64,000 nt of DNA from Apis mellifera (Eukaryota; Arthropoda; Insecta; Hymenoptera; Apidae), in the NCBI RefSeq assembly GCF_003254395.2, contig NC_037645.1, positions 1,947,222 through 2,011,221 of the forward strand, read 5' to 3'. Position numbers and translations under genes: made by a program. Positions 1 to 13,300 of this stretch are shown here, one piece after another. The notes under the pieces are model-generated. The model saw only the letters and a list, made by a program, of their open reading frames with translations, was not told the origin of the DNA and made no database searches. Every line of letters starts with the position of its first letter. Position 1 is the stretch's first letter.

Positions 1-91
1 CTGTTTGTTTCTTCGTTCGAACATTATTACTTTCATAAAACAGGGACGCATTTATACTCGTTTTTCCATTTTTCTTTTGTTTTTTTTTTTT

Positions 92-139
<48 letters not shown>

Positions 140-394
140 TATAATATATAATATAATATAATATATATATAATATATATATATATAAATTATTAAAGCTG
201 CATGCTGCATTTATTTATAATTCTATTACTTGGATAGGCCCAAATCTCAAAGAGTTCGATGCCATGAATATATTAGATATTTTCTTCTTTCTTTTTATAA
301 TCAATTTTTTCTTTGTTGGAAGTAGAACAATATTCATCAAGGAAATTCCATTTGCCAAAAAAAATTACATACTTATTTGATCTACTTCTTCACT
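1..394. other. 3' flank of the TRIM-NHL gene with AT microsatellite
   Basis: Noncoding sequence downstream (on the minus strand) of the TRIM-NHL stop codon. It holds a long TA/AATAT microsatellite at about 95-186 and otherwise AT-rich sequence that probably includes the 3' UTR of the minus-strand gene. I see no open frame with coding character. Confidence 0.6.
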
Positions 395-3300
395 TCATGA
401 TATGTAAAGTGTGTTTAATACAAGGACATGATGATTATTTTTAGCCAAAGTTACAATATATCCTTCTGAGGTTATTTTCAAGCCACAACATCGAGAGACC
501 TAAGAAAATTCCATCAATTATATAATAATATTCATATAAATATATAACTATATATTTTAATATTCATATAAAATATATAACTTAATATCAACAAATTGAC
601 ATTATAAATCTATTTGAAGAAACATTTATTAAAAGTTTTACCTTGACATATGGACATTCGAATTCAGAAATTAAAGAACCATCTCTTGAAAAAACAGCTA
701 CATGAAAACGATTTCCATGCGAATCTCCTATTAATATATCTCCTGCATCGCTAATATCGATCCCATTTGGGAAATTTGTTACATTGTCACAGCCAATGCG
801 ACGCAAAAATTTACCTTCTTCATTAAATACTACAACACAATGCCCCTTGAAGTCACAAACAAAATATTCTTTACCTGTGAATAAAAAAAATTTTTTTATA
901 AATTTATAATATATTATAATATATATTATAATATATAATATAAATTTTTAAAATTTAAAAATTATTTACCACTAATTGCAATATCACTTGGTTCTCTCAT
1001 ATATTCACTACAATCAAACCACCTTAATAAATCTCCTGTATCACTGATTACAAACACTGTTGGTGATACACTATCAACAGCCAAAATATGACCCTCGCTT
1101 GTCACAGCTAAACCAGCTACAATATCGATGTAACGAATTGCTATTTTTTTAATAAAGTGACCACTTTTTGTAAATATCTGCATTCTCGATCGTTCGTTTC
1201 CTCGATCACAAACAACGAACTTCCCACTATTTCTCATCACAGCGACTTTTCTAGGATACCATAATTGTCCTTCTTCTTTACCAGGAACACCGAATTGGAA
1301 TTTAAAAATACCAGTTTTTTCAAATATCTGAAAACAAATTTTATATTAAAGTGAATAAAGATTTTAAATTAATTTTTTAAATTAAATGTCAAATTAAATA
1401 TTTTGAATTAATTAAAACAATTATATACTTGAATTCTGTGATTATTAGTATCAGCAACAATAATATCTTCGTCAGCACTTAAACAGAATCCATGAGGTGA
1501 ACTAAATTGACCTTTACTGGGACCTAACTGTCCAAATTTACATCTAATGTGCATAGGAGTTAATTTCGTGTTATTCGAACGTGGATGAGCGTAATTTCCA
1601 GATCCGGAACCTGTTACATTGCCAACTGTGTTTCCTACTACTACAGGCATGTTATGCATAGAATCTCCTCTTAAATCATCTGTAATTATGTTGTTTCAAA
1701 TTTAAAATATATTGATATCTATTTAATAATATAAAAATAATTAAAAAAATCTTACCAGCACCCTGTGAAAGTATTGGAGAAGTAGACGAGGACAATGATT
1801 GAAATCCTCCATTTAAAAGACTATTAGCAGCTAAACTTAGATTTGGTGTATCTACAATAGCTGGCGAAGGGCCTCTACCAAGTACTAATCCACTACCACC
1901 ATTAATAGTAGGATTGCCAAGATCTGAAAATAAATAAAATTTATTATTTCATTATATAAGAGAAATAAATAATAATATCTTTCATTTTATACCTTGATTA
2001 CCAAGTGTATTTCCTAATTTTGCAAGAGCTTGCAAATTATTAATCGCATGACTGGTAGAACTCAAATCACCAGCAAATAAATCTGCTAAAGTGAAAGGTG
2101 GTGTTGGACTAGGATTTGAACTAGGACCAACTACATTTGTGTCTCCAACCATTTCAACTTTTTCTGCCAAACTAGCTAACTGCTGCAGATTATACTCTTG
2201 AATACTGGTAAGTCCATGGATAGGACCTGGAGGAAGGGATACAGGAGGTGGAGGTTGAATGTTTTGAGGACTGGATGTTGGAGGTATAACAAATGAAGGT
2301 TCACCTTCAAAAGAGGATTGCATTGATGTGGGAAGAGAAATGGGAGACCTTGTACTAATAGAACGTGGACAACCCATTGAAGTATGAACAATTTGTTGGT
2401 TTGCAGAAACACCAGATATGGTTGTAATTGGTTCTGAAGTAGATTTTGATACTGGTGTGCTCTCAGTATGAAATTTACCAAATACTTCCTATAATTTTGT
2501 TTATATTTTTGTTTATTAAAATCTCTTCTATATATAATATATAATATATACCAACCTTCACTGTTTTTTCAAACTGGTTGTAATCAGTTTGAAATTGAAT
2601 CGAAAAAGAAACATTTGGCTTTGGTGTATTTTTTATTAAATTCAATAACTGTGTTCCTACAATACGACGAAGTGCAAGTATCTCAACAGCGTCACCATGC
2701 TCAAGAAGTCGAGACGTAAAACGACAAGCATCTTCTATTTTTTCTACCGTTTTTTCAACGCTGCAAAAGTAATCAATGATTTGATAAAAATTTTTTTAAT
2801 AGATATATATAAATAATATTCATTATAAAAATATTATTCTAACCTATGAAATGTATCCATTATTTCTAATTCTCTATCTGAATGTAATTTTTCAAGTTCA
2901 ACTAAAGCATTGTCTCGACATTTTTCTAAGACAGCTTTATAACTCTGAAATGTCTCTACAATTAAATCTTTAGCTTGATCATGTTGTGCTTGTAGTTCAC
3001 TAAGTGCATTTTCTAATTGCGCAGACATTTGGTCACAATCTGCAATTCTAGCTTTACTCTCATTCATAAGCTTTATTAATTCTTCTTTTTGACGTGGTTC
3101 TGCATCCACTAATCGTTCATATTGATGGTCTGGAGCTTTATGTTCAATAAGCAAACACTCGTTACATATAGGTTCCTAAATTGAACAAATAATATTTATT
3201 TGTTATATCTAATTATTTGTAAATTTATAATATCCAATCATTACTAATATTACAGTAATAAGATGAAATCCAAATCTATTTATAATCCATACTTTGTATG

Positions 3301-4059
3301 GGCTCATAGAAGTTTCTAATAAATTATTATAAAATTATTAAAATATAAAATAAAGAAATTAAAAAACATTTTAATTACCTGGCAAGTATAACAATAAAAC
3401 TTCATATTCTCAGCAGGATGATATTCGCAAAAAATAGGTTTATGTATTGGTATAGCTTCGTTGGATTGCTTTAAATCTTCAAATGCCACTACCTTGTGAC
3501 TTTCAAAACAACGCATAAATTGATGTGCAGTGTTGCAATTCGGACACAAGAAGTTGGCACAATCAGAACAACGTGCAACCGCACTCTCTTTGGCTTTACA
3601 CGAGGTACAAAGTACAGCCATATTTTCAATTGCAGACATGTCGAGTATATTCGTTAAAACATAGTCACATGTCAATGATGCGGCACCCTTAGAACTAATG
3701 GAAGTTTCTTGTTGACAGAGAGGACAGATTAGAACTGAGCTAACCTTTGAATCACCTGCCTCATCCATCAGAAGTTTGTCTAAACAAGCTTCACAAAATA
3801 CATGAAGACAAGAAAGCACTCGTGGGGAACAAAGTTTACTCATGCAAATAGCGCATTCTTGATCACCAGTTTCTCCAGTACCACAATTTATTTCTTCCAA
3901 AGCATCACCAGGATTGGAGGTTTCATTACATCCATTAACAGTATTTATATTTCGTTCACTAAATACATTCCCATTCTCCACATCTTCATTTTGTGAGATA
4001 CCAGTTCCAGCTGGGACTGATGCTGTTCCAGAAGGAACAGCAACCATGGATGATGCCAT
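395..4059 (-). CDS. mei-P26: TRIM-NHL RNA-binding / E3 ligase-like protein (mei-P26-like), 9 coding exons, about 942 aa
   Basis: Exons (minus): 4059-3379, 3175-2844, 2760-2556, 2488-1993, 1923-1756, 1679-1429, 1327-970, 874-642, 499-395; the sum is 2829 nt. Residues 69-115 form a C3HC4 RING (CAIC, CLHVFCEAC, CPLC). Two B-boxes follow (about 151-190 and from about 206), then a coiled coil, a Pro/Ser-rich linker and a C-terminal six-bladed NHL propeller (from about residue 677; motifs such as IVADTNNHRIQ and NFPNGIDIS). NHL propellers of this family bind mRNA 3' UTRs and control germline and neural differentiation. The intact RING and the propeller wording fit Mei-P26 better than Brat, which lacks a RING in flies; brat or nhl-1 orthology is the alternative. 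The ATG at 4059 follows no visible splice acceptor. The gene is on the minus strand, divergent from calnexin. Confidence 0.8.
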
Positions 4060-6055
4060 CTTGTAATTCTTTTCTTGTTTACGTGCAAATATATGTGCTA
4101 TTGCGAATAACTTTTACTTTTTACAGACTTACTGCGAGATAATTGCAAGATCTAACATTAAACGTTATTTTAACGTTTTACTCTAACAAAAGAGATGATG
4201 AACATCTACAAAAAAAAAAAAAAGAAAAGCCACAAACTCCTTTTCAGATCGTGAAACACGAGGACCAAGACATCGTAGCATCGATCGTTCAATCACGAAA
4301 CAAAACACTGTGTCATACTTGGTCTCCACCAACTGGAATTTTTATTATTGTATACATAAAATAATGCTTTTTGTGGCGCTCATTGATCAAAAAAAGAAAA
4401 AATAGAATCAATATACAATGTTCACTATGATGGACGAATTTCCGTCATGTAGCATTTCAGTTTTAATATTTTCTTTTTTTTTTATTTCTTTCTTTTTTTT
4501 CGTTTCGTATCTTGAGATAAAAAATTTCTTGAAATCTATTTCGTGATCACACGTAGTTAATTTTTTTCTTTTTGTTTTTTGTTTAGTTTGGCTAATTTTT
4601 TTCTATTTACATTTGAAACACTGGCCTCGAAATACTTGTTCACTGGATTCGTATTAAATTTTCGTTTTGAATACGATCGACGTTTTATCTTGTACACTAA
4701 ATGTACTAATAAACATTTTTATCGATCACACGAATCTCCGAGTCGTTTATGATTATATTTGTATTTCAATTGTTATATCTCAACCGCAAATATTTCGGAC
4801 TTTTTCATATGTAGAGCGAAGAAATAAATCATTCGAATCGGGAAGAGTTGACCCCAATGCAGGAGCCCTGCAAACAATTAATATAATGATAGGTGTACTT
4901 ACAAATGATATAGGCTTAGAAACTCTCAAATTTTGTTGATACAGTAAACTGAGAGACATCTTACAATTATGTCATGAATTAAAATTGTTGAAAATTTTAA
5001 ATAATAACATCGATCTTTTTCTCCAATTTATAATAAAAAAAATAAAATTATATTTTATATTGAATCTTTCTTTATCATTTAATTGAAGAAATATATAAAT
5101 ATATATTTTTAAAATTTTATATACTTCATGCTACATTTTCATGAGTAATGTATATGAAGATTATATATTATCTTATTATAATTTATAATATCTATAATAT
5201 TTAAATCATAATTTAAAATATTAAATTATTTATTCTTATATAACAAAATGTTATCATTTTTCGAACAATTAAATAATTATTTCATATAAATTATATAACA
5301 TTGAATTCGATATAATATTTCATGTATATTATAGATTATTAACAGTGGATTATTAACAGTGGTTTTCACTCAATGTTATTTAATATTCCATTAATTTTAT
5401 ATATATATATATAATGATTTTTTAAATAATTTTATATATATATATAGAATTATTTAAAAAATTATAATATTCAAAAATTGGATTAATAAATAATAAATTT
5501 TTTTATCTTTAAATTTTATAATTTTTTTAAAGCAGTTTATAAAAATATAAATTATCGTTTATTAATGTTAGAATTTTTTCTATTCTAGAAAATTTCATAT
5601 TTTGTAATGGGAATCACTGTAACAGGATTTTACAGTACGATGTTCAAGGGAAACCATATATTATATGGATAATCACACGTCAGACGATATACGAATGAAA
5701 AAATTTTCTTAAAGGTCGATTAATTTTTCTCCAAGTGAAAAAAAAATTCATAAGAAATCTAATTAAATTTAATTTTAAAAAAGAGCTCAATTGACTCACC
5801 TTTTTATTTCATTATTTCATGGGCTATTAGTTACAAGATTTTATTTGATAATTTAATTAATTATATTAGGTGGAACTATTTTCTATTGTCCGCCTCGTTT
5901 TTGGCATTGTTGCTGCTTTTTGGAACGCATAGCCGCAAACATTCTTGTCATATAATTTAATTATTATTTATTATTTAATTAAGTCATCTACGAGGTATTG
6001 TAATTTTTCTTTTCGTATCGTTCACTAAGGAATCGATGCTTGTTGTCTAAATTCG
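4060..6055. other. Intergenic/divergent promoter region between the TRIM-NHL gene and calnexin
   Basis: About 2 kb with no convincing coding frame; the short frames at 4143-4364 and 4667-4939 are AT-driven and have no splice context. The left side probably holds the TRIM-NHL 5' UTR. The right end (about 5880-6055) is slightly GC-richer and probably contains the calnexin start site and untranslated first exon. A perfect short inverted repeat (TGCAGG-AGC-CCTGCA) lies near 4857-4871. Confidence 0.5.
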
Positions 6056-6137
6056 GTAAGAAAATTAATTTTATTCAGCTTTATTTTACAATCAATATTT
6101 TTCATTCAATATCAATTTCCGCATTTTTTATTTTTAG
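6056..6137 (+). other. Calnexin 5' UTR intron (inferred)
   Basis: A donor (attcg|gtaaga, at 6056) and a polypyrimidine acceptor (tttttag at 6137) bracket an 82-base intron ending nine bases before the calnexin ATG. This implies an untranslated first exon ending at 6055. Inferred from splice consensus only. Confidence 0.6.
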
Positions 6138-6146
6138 GAATATGAG

Positions 6147-8914
6147 ATGGCCAGATTTGTAGCGAATTTAATTATTTATTTATGTTTATTATGTAGTAGT
6201 ATTAATGCTAATGAAAGTGATGATAATAATGATCAAAATGTAGCATCAAAAGTAGTATATAAGAGACCTGAAATCACTGGTTTTACATATTTAATAGAAA
6301 CATTTGATGATGAAGAAAAATTTAAAGAACATTGGATTTTATCTGAAGCTAAAAAAGATTCTATAGATGAAGATATAGCAAAATATGATGGTTAATTTTT
6401 TATTTATGGCTTTAATTGTATATATTTATATTTATATTTTGTCAAAATTATAATATATGTTATTTGAATAGGAATTTGGTCTATAGAAGAACCTAAAAAG
6501 CATGCTCAAGAGGGAGATCTAGGATTAGTGCTTAAAAGTAAAGCTAGACATGCTGCTATATCTACTAAATTATTTACACCATTTTATTTCAATGATAAAC
6601 CATTAATTGTACAATATGAAGTGAATTTTCAAGATAGTCAAGAATGTGGAGGAGCTTATTTAAAATTGCTTACTTTACATCCAGAACATCAAGATTTAAA
6701 AAAATTCCATGATAAAACTCCTTATACTATAATGTTTGGTCCTGATAAATGTGGAAATGATCATAAGGTAATAAATAAAAGATATTTATTTTTATAAAAA
6801 CATTCTAAATTGTTTTTTTTTTAATTTAGCTACATTTTATCTTTCGACATAAAAATCCTTTAAATGGTTCTATAGAAGAGAAGCATTGCAAAAAACCAAG
6901 AGAGCGTTTAGAAGATTTTTTCAAAGATAAGCAACCTCATCTATATACTTTGATCATTCGGCCAGATAATAGTTTTGAAATTAAGATTGATAATAAAATA
7001 GTAAATTCTGGATCCTTGTTGGATGATTTTACTCCACCAGTCAATCCACCTTTGGAAATAGAAGATCCAACTGATATTCAACCAGAAGATTGGGATGACA
7101 AAGAAAAAATTCCTGATCTATCAGCTATTAAACCAGATGATTGGGATGAAGATGCTCCAGCACAAATTGTTGATGAAGATGATATTATGCCTGAAGGATG
7201 GCTTGAAGATGAACCACCAATGATACCTAATCCTGATTCTGTAAAACCTGATGATTGGGATGTTGAAATGGATGGAGAATGGGAACCTCCAGAAATTCCA
7301 AATCCAAAATGTGCTGATGCACCTGGATGTGGATTATATAAGCAAAAAATGAAAAAAAATCCTCGCTATAAAGGCAAATGGTCACCACCTTTGATTAATA
7401 ATCCAAATTATAAAGGCAAATGGAAGCCAAAATTAATACATAATCCTAATTATTTTAATGATGAACATCCATTCCAAATGATGCCTATCGTATGTTCTTA
7501 TATATTTTTTCATATATTTCTATATAATATTTAAAATAATTTTAAACAAAAAATATTATGTATTAAATATAAATATATTAAATTTATAGTTTGCTGTAGG
7601 CTTTGAACTTTGGTCAATGTCTACAGACATCCTCTTTGACAATATTATTATTACTCATGATGAAGAAGTAGCAAAATATTGGGCTGATAATACATTTGAA
7701 GTTCGTCGCGCTCAAATTGCAGAGGAAAGTGTAAGTGATTTTTTTTTCAGTTAATCAAATTATTTATTAATTTAATTTTACTTACAACTTAAGTTTATCA
7801 AAAATTGATAATGAAATTAAAAAGATCATTATTTTTATAAAATGCGATACATGTACGCTATACTATACAGGTAACTTTATGGGGTCGAATATTGAAAGCA
7901 ACAAATTATAAACCAGGCTGGTGGGCATTGTATTTTATATATTGTGCAATACCAGTTATATTATATATTTGGTATCTACTAAAACGAATTCGTGAGGTAT
8001 ATTTTGTGATTTCAGATTTACACATCATTCACTTTTTGTTAAGATTGGAATGAAAGTGTAATATAATACCTTTTAATGCGCTATCCTTCTCATAACATAT
8101 CCATATGAATCTTTTTCATAGTATTAAAATTATATATGTTATAAATGTTTAATTAAATTATACAAAGTAGTATAGTATGGAAAATTAAAAAAAATATATT
8201 TAAAAATTAATTAATTTTTAAAAAATCAATTTGTAAATATGATATTTGGATAGAATTGTTTTACATATGACTTTTACATATGATTTGTAATTTTATAATT
8301 ATTTTATATAGTGGAGTGTATGGCGTCAAATTGGTACATTTACTGCAGAACATCCTTGGATATGGGGTATATATATAATAGCTCCTGGCTTGCCCATATT
8401 GCTAGTAATATATTGTTGCTGCTTTGCTTCTCAGGTATAAAAAAGTCATTAGTATATGTATATATATATATATATATATCCATAGTAACTATATAAAACA
8501 ACCATATTATGCTAATTAGAAATTTATTAAAATTTATTCTTTATTTTTTAAAAATATTTAAAAATAGTTTTTTTTAATATTTTATATTTTTATAAAATTT
8601 AAAAATCATTTTTTTAGGATAAATATGATTTAAAAGATGATGATAAACAATCTTTAGTGACAAATGAACAAGTAGTATTAAAACAAGAAGAAACAGAAAA
8701 TCTACCACCTAGTACTGAAGTAGAAGAAGAAATTGAAAAACTAAATGAAAATGAAGAAATTATAGAAAGTGAAGAAAATGTTAGTTAAATTTTCTTTTTT
8801 ATTATATGATAATAATAATAATTTAAGAAATTTATTTTAATTTTGAATTGCTTTCAGGATAAACCAGAAATAGGTAGTGATGGACCACGACGAAGAAAAC
8901 CAAATAAAGAATAG
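6147..8914 (+). CDS. Cnx99A: Calnexin, ER membrane lectin chaperone (8 coding exons, two of them alternative TM exons)
   Basis: Exons: 6147-6390, 6472-6767, 6830-7489, 7590-7730, 7871-7996, 8312-8434, 8618-8779, 8858-8914. Together they give 602 aa; with one of the two TM exons the protein would be about 560 aa, near the usual length. Calnexin holds monoglucosylated glycoproteins in the ER for folding. Visible: signal peptide (residues 1 to about 21), globular lectin domain, a proline-rich P-domain arm with three to four type-1 repeats (KPDDWD-like) and type-2 repeats (GKWxPPxIxNPNY), a transmembrane segment, an acidic cytosolic tail, and a basic C-terminal end (RRRKPNKE) resembling the vertebrate calnexin retention signal. 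Odd: exons 7871-7996 and 8312-8434 both encode a TM segment, share phase 0 and align without gaps, so they are probably mutually exclusive (see findings). Confidence 0.95.
7871..7996 (+). CDS. Cnx99A: Calnexin TM exon, version A (no juxtamembrane cysteines)
   Basis: A 126-nt phase-0 exon (42 codons) with good acceptor (ctatacag) and donor (gag|gtatat). It encodes a pre-membrane segment starting VTLWGRI, a hydrophobic span containing YKPGWWALYF and AIPVILYIW, then a basic end, YLLKRIRE. It is homologous position by position to the next exon (W4, I7, T11, P15, W18, Y21, I23, P28, L31 and I33 coincide). Unlike the next exon it has no Cys cluster at the cytosolic edge of the membrane. Confidence 0.85.
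8312..8434 (+). CDS. Cnx99A: Calnexin TM exon, version B (CCC juxtamembrane cluster)
   Basis: A 123-nt phase-0 exon (41 codons) with acceptor tttatatag and donor cag|gtataa. It encodes WSVWRQI, then HPWIWGIYI, the TM core GLPILLVIY and the juxtamembrane cluster CCCFASQ. This version matches the family pattern (vertebrate PWLWVVYI...LPVFLVI..CC). Vertebrate calnexin is palmitoylated on the equivalent juxtamembrane cysteine pair. Its splice neighbours are the same as those of version A. Confidence 0.88.
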
Positions 8915-10368
8915 AATGAAATGAAATTAAATGAAATAAAAAAATTCGTACTACTAAGGTATTTATGTAACACTTACATTCCACTTGAACACTTGCCATT
9001 GTGAACATTAGAATTTTTTCAGTATCTAATTACATATAATACAATTCACTAGAATTCAGATTTTTATCTAAAAATTAATTAGATATTTTTTTGATTCTCA
9101 TGTGTGTAATTTTTTATTAAGTCATATTTTTTTTAGCAAATAATTATCACATTGAAGCATGTTACTCACGTGTATGAATGATACAAATACTTAAAAAAAA
9201 AAAAGCAAAAAATTTGTAAGAATGATGTTTGATGTAATTTATGCGCCATTATAATGTGTAGCAATGTAATTTTTGTTATTGTACATTAAAAAAATGAAAT
9301 AATAGAATACATTTATTAATAATTTCTGTACAATAATAACAAAGCAGATCATGTATTCTTTCTTAACCTTCTTTTAATATTCAATCATAGATAACAACAA
9401 TAATAACACTTAATTTTAAATTTTTATTTTGCTGTTCATATAATAAAAATTATTAATTTATCATAAAATATAAAATACAAAATTATATTAAGTACTTCAA
9501 AATTAAATAGTCTAATTTTAACTAACTGTGTACTCGGCTGTTAATAATTTCATAATGTCAGTTAAAAGTTAGTTAAGAAAGTACATGAATTATGCCATGT
9601 TTAACAATTTTTAATATGTATATTCATAAGAATTTATTAATATTATCAATTAGTATTTTTCATAGAAATTTATAATATTATTCAATGTAATGATTTTTCT
9701 TAAAGAATGTTTCATTTCTTTACTATTATGTTAATAAACTGTATAATGTGAATGAAATAATTTGATGTATTATATCATGTTGTATTAAAATTATTAAATT
9801 TGGAATTATTTAAAAATAATGAATAAATTATAAAAATTTTTCTCTTCTTTTATTCAATAAATTTTTTTTATTAAAAAATTATTAAAAATGAATAAAGAAA
9901 AAGATCAAATCACTATAAATAAATATAAAATATCAAATTAAATTTTAATTTTTTTAATTTTAATTTAAAAAATTTTATTTTTATCTCTAATTTTAAAAAC
10001 ACTATTTAAAAAAGTAATACATTTTTAGAAGAATAGCTGTTATGATATAATCTGTTGAATCATTAAAATAAAATTATAATATAATATATATTTATATAAT
10101 ATATATTTTTTTTGTTTAAAATGAATATATTTTACTTCATATTAAATTATTATATTAATATTATCTAAATAATTATATAATTAATACTAAATAATTATAT
10201 AAAATGAAAATGTAATATACAATTTTCTATGCACAATTTTCATCAGAGTGATTTTATAATTAATGTTACTATTTGCTTATTCCTATTTTCATATTACATT
10301 ATTTAATTGTCATATATAATATACATTTTAGATACAGATTATAAATTTAAATAAATGTTTAAAGGAAT
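8915..10368. other. Convergent intergenic region (calnexin 3' UTR, then MTMR 3' end)
   Basis: AT-rich sequence between the calnexin stop and the stop of the minus-strand myotubularin gene. The left part probably holds the calnexin 3' UTR. I see no coding frame, RNA gene or ordered repeat. Confidence 0.6.
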
Positions 10369-13300
10369 TTAAGGACTAGTAGAAGGAATATTAGAATTCT
10401 GCATACATGACTTACAAGTAGGCACTGCGCGTTGCGAGTGATGTCCAGCAAGAATACTATGTGCACCCATGCATCTTGTACATAATACTTCTCCACATGA
10501 CCAACAATGATGCTAAAGAAGAGAAAAAAAAAAAGAGAGAAAATATAAATTATTAATTCTAAATAAAATTCTTAAATTATATTTAAGTTCACCTTTTTGT
10601 TAAATGCATCAAATGTTGTAGAGCATGTACATTCTTCCATATTTCTAAATAACTTCCAGTCTAAAGCAACTGTTTTTAGTTCATTTTGTAATTGATTAAT
10701 TTTTAACTTACATATTGATCTTTCTTCATGATTTGTATTCTCTATAATAGTTTCAGATAATGGATCTTTCATATATTTATTATCGAATTTTAATTTCACT
10801 TGTATCCCCCTTTTTTGGATGTTATTTAAATTCAATACTGAATTTAAGGAATTGACTCTCTGTTTAATATTGTGATAGTATAATTAGAAATTTAATAAAA
10901 AAATAAAAATAACTAACTTTATACCTTCAAAAGAAGTTTAACATGATCTTCTAAACAACTAGTATGATCATGCATTATTAAAAGATAATCTTCGTATGTT
11001 TCTCTTGGATGAATACCATTCTCAAATCTGAAGTATAATCCTCGCCATAAACTGAAAAATTACTTTTTTATGCAATTTTAATTTATAAGTATCTAAATAT
11101 GTAAAAATAATAAAATTATATATTACGTGATGCATTGTGGTGCTAATTTAGGTTGAAGAACAGAACTAGTATCTTCATTGAATCGATTACATTTGTATAA
11201 AGGGTTTATATATTCATGCATATTATTTGCTATGTATCCCCATAAAGAGTATGTTCTTTCGGATAATCTAAAAATTAAATAGAAATTAAATAATATAATG
11301 AATAAATTATTTTAAATTATTATTATTTAAATTATTAAAAATAATACTTTAGAATTTGTCTTTCTTTTTCTGAATTTGCTATAAAAGTACCATGTTGACA
11401 ACTATGTATATGATCATGGAGAGTTATTAAGAAAAATTCATTGAATTGAAATTTATGAGGATATTGCAACAATAATTGATAAGTTGCATCAATAAACTGT
11501 GTAAAAATTGGTGCTAATTCTTTATTATCACAATTAATGTGACCACAACGATCACTAAATTTATGTCCAAAAGCCAACCAATCTTTTTCTATCAAAGCCT
11601 AGAAATAAAATATATATTTTTATTTTTAAGAAATTAAATTATATACATTATAAATTTATAATTAAATCAATGATTCATATCTTACTTGAAAACCTTGAAT
11701 TGTCCTATAATATGGATCCAATAATAGAGCACTTAATGAACATACTTGAGCAGTGCGATCCCAACCATCACTACAATGTACTACTACACTAACTCCGTTC
11801 GAAACTGCCCTAGCAATAAACCAAGCAGTTTCTAAAATAGATCGTATATGTTTTAACCATCCACTGCTTTCCAAATTATTTAAAAATGTAGTCATTGATG
11901 TCATTCTTTGTACTAAATAATAATTAAAAATATCAAAATAATAAAAAATTATAATTTGCATAGAAATTATGCAACATTTATATGCTTACAATCTATTAAT
12001 TTATTTAAGCTCGTTCTCATTACATGAATATTTTCAATACCAAAAAAGTGAAATTTTATATTATCATAAAAATTCTCATTTTCATATCCTTTTCCTGTAG
12101 CTCTATTAGCAAAAGCATTAATCTAAATAGATAAAATAAAAAATTAACTTTTCTTAGAAATTTAAAAAATTGAATAACTGAAACAAATTTTATAATAGCT
12201 TATTGAAATAATTTTTAATTATAAAAATATTTTAATGGATATTTAACAAACTTACTCGTGGTCGTGTATCTACAACATACATATATTTAGAATTATTATT
12301 TGTACGCAAAATATTATACATCATTTGTTCATCCTCAGGACATCGTGCACTGAATCCTGATAAAGGTTGGCTACATCGACAAATAGCAGCCTATAAAATA
12401 TATTATTTATAGTCTGTTAATTTTTTTCAAGACTTTTCATTTAATATATACCTTATTGGAATGTAAATATGTTAAAACTGGTAATCTTCCTCTACTTCTA
12501 AATTTTGCACTACCTATTAAGATGCTATTGGCACATGTGCTAGGTACATATAAATATTTTGGATAAGTATCGCAGAGCTAAAAATTAAATGAATAAATAT
12601 ATAAAACATATTTATCCCTTATATTTAAACTTTATATATATATTAAATATATAATTATATATATATTAAATATATTAATTATATATATATTAAATATATT
12701 AATTATATATTAATACCTCATAATTTGTGTTCAAATATGTTAGAGACCATTCCTCATTTGGAACACCTTGTCTTTGAAATTCACTTTGCACATTAAAAAA
12801 ATTCCATCCTGCATGCTGTGGTAAGGTATCCTTATTTGCCTGATAATGAAAACAATAAAGATCTTCTATACTTACTGAAAAAAAAACATATGATATTAAA
12901 CAAGTTTTTTAACTATAAAAATATATATTACCTGGACAAGATAACTTTGATAAGGTAAGATATATATCATGGCAATCTCGCTCTTTTGGAATGACAAATG
13001 TTACAATATAAAAATGTTTGCATTTAATGCATAATGGACAACCTGTTGTAGTTAATGGTTGCTTTTCTATATTTGCAATATGAGTATATAATATCTAAAA
13101 TAAAAAATGTTAAAAATATTTACATTAATTGAAAATGAAAATGAAAAAAAAATAAATATATAATTACATAAATAATTATAGTTAAAATTTAATATAACTC
13201 ATTTATTATCATACCCAAATTTTTTTCTTTCCATTTCGTTCTGTAAATATAAGATGTGTTACTGTTAAGTAAAGAGTACCAATAGAATGATTGTTACTAT

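Noticed and set aside
4143..4939. Two plus-strand frames upstream of calnexin
   Set aside because: No acceptor or donor pattern, no signal for a domain, and compositional bias explains their length.
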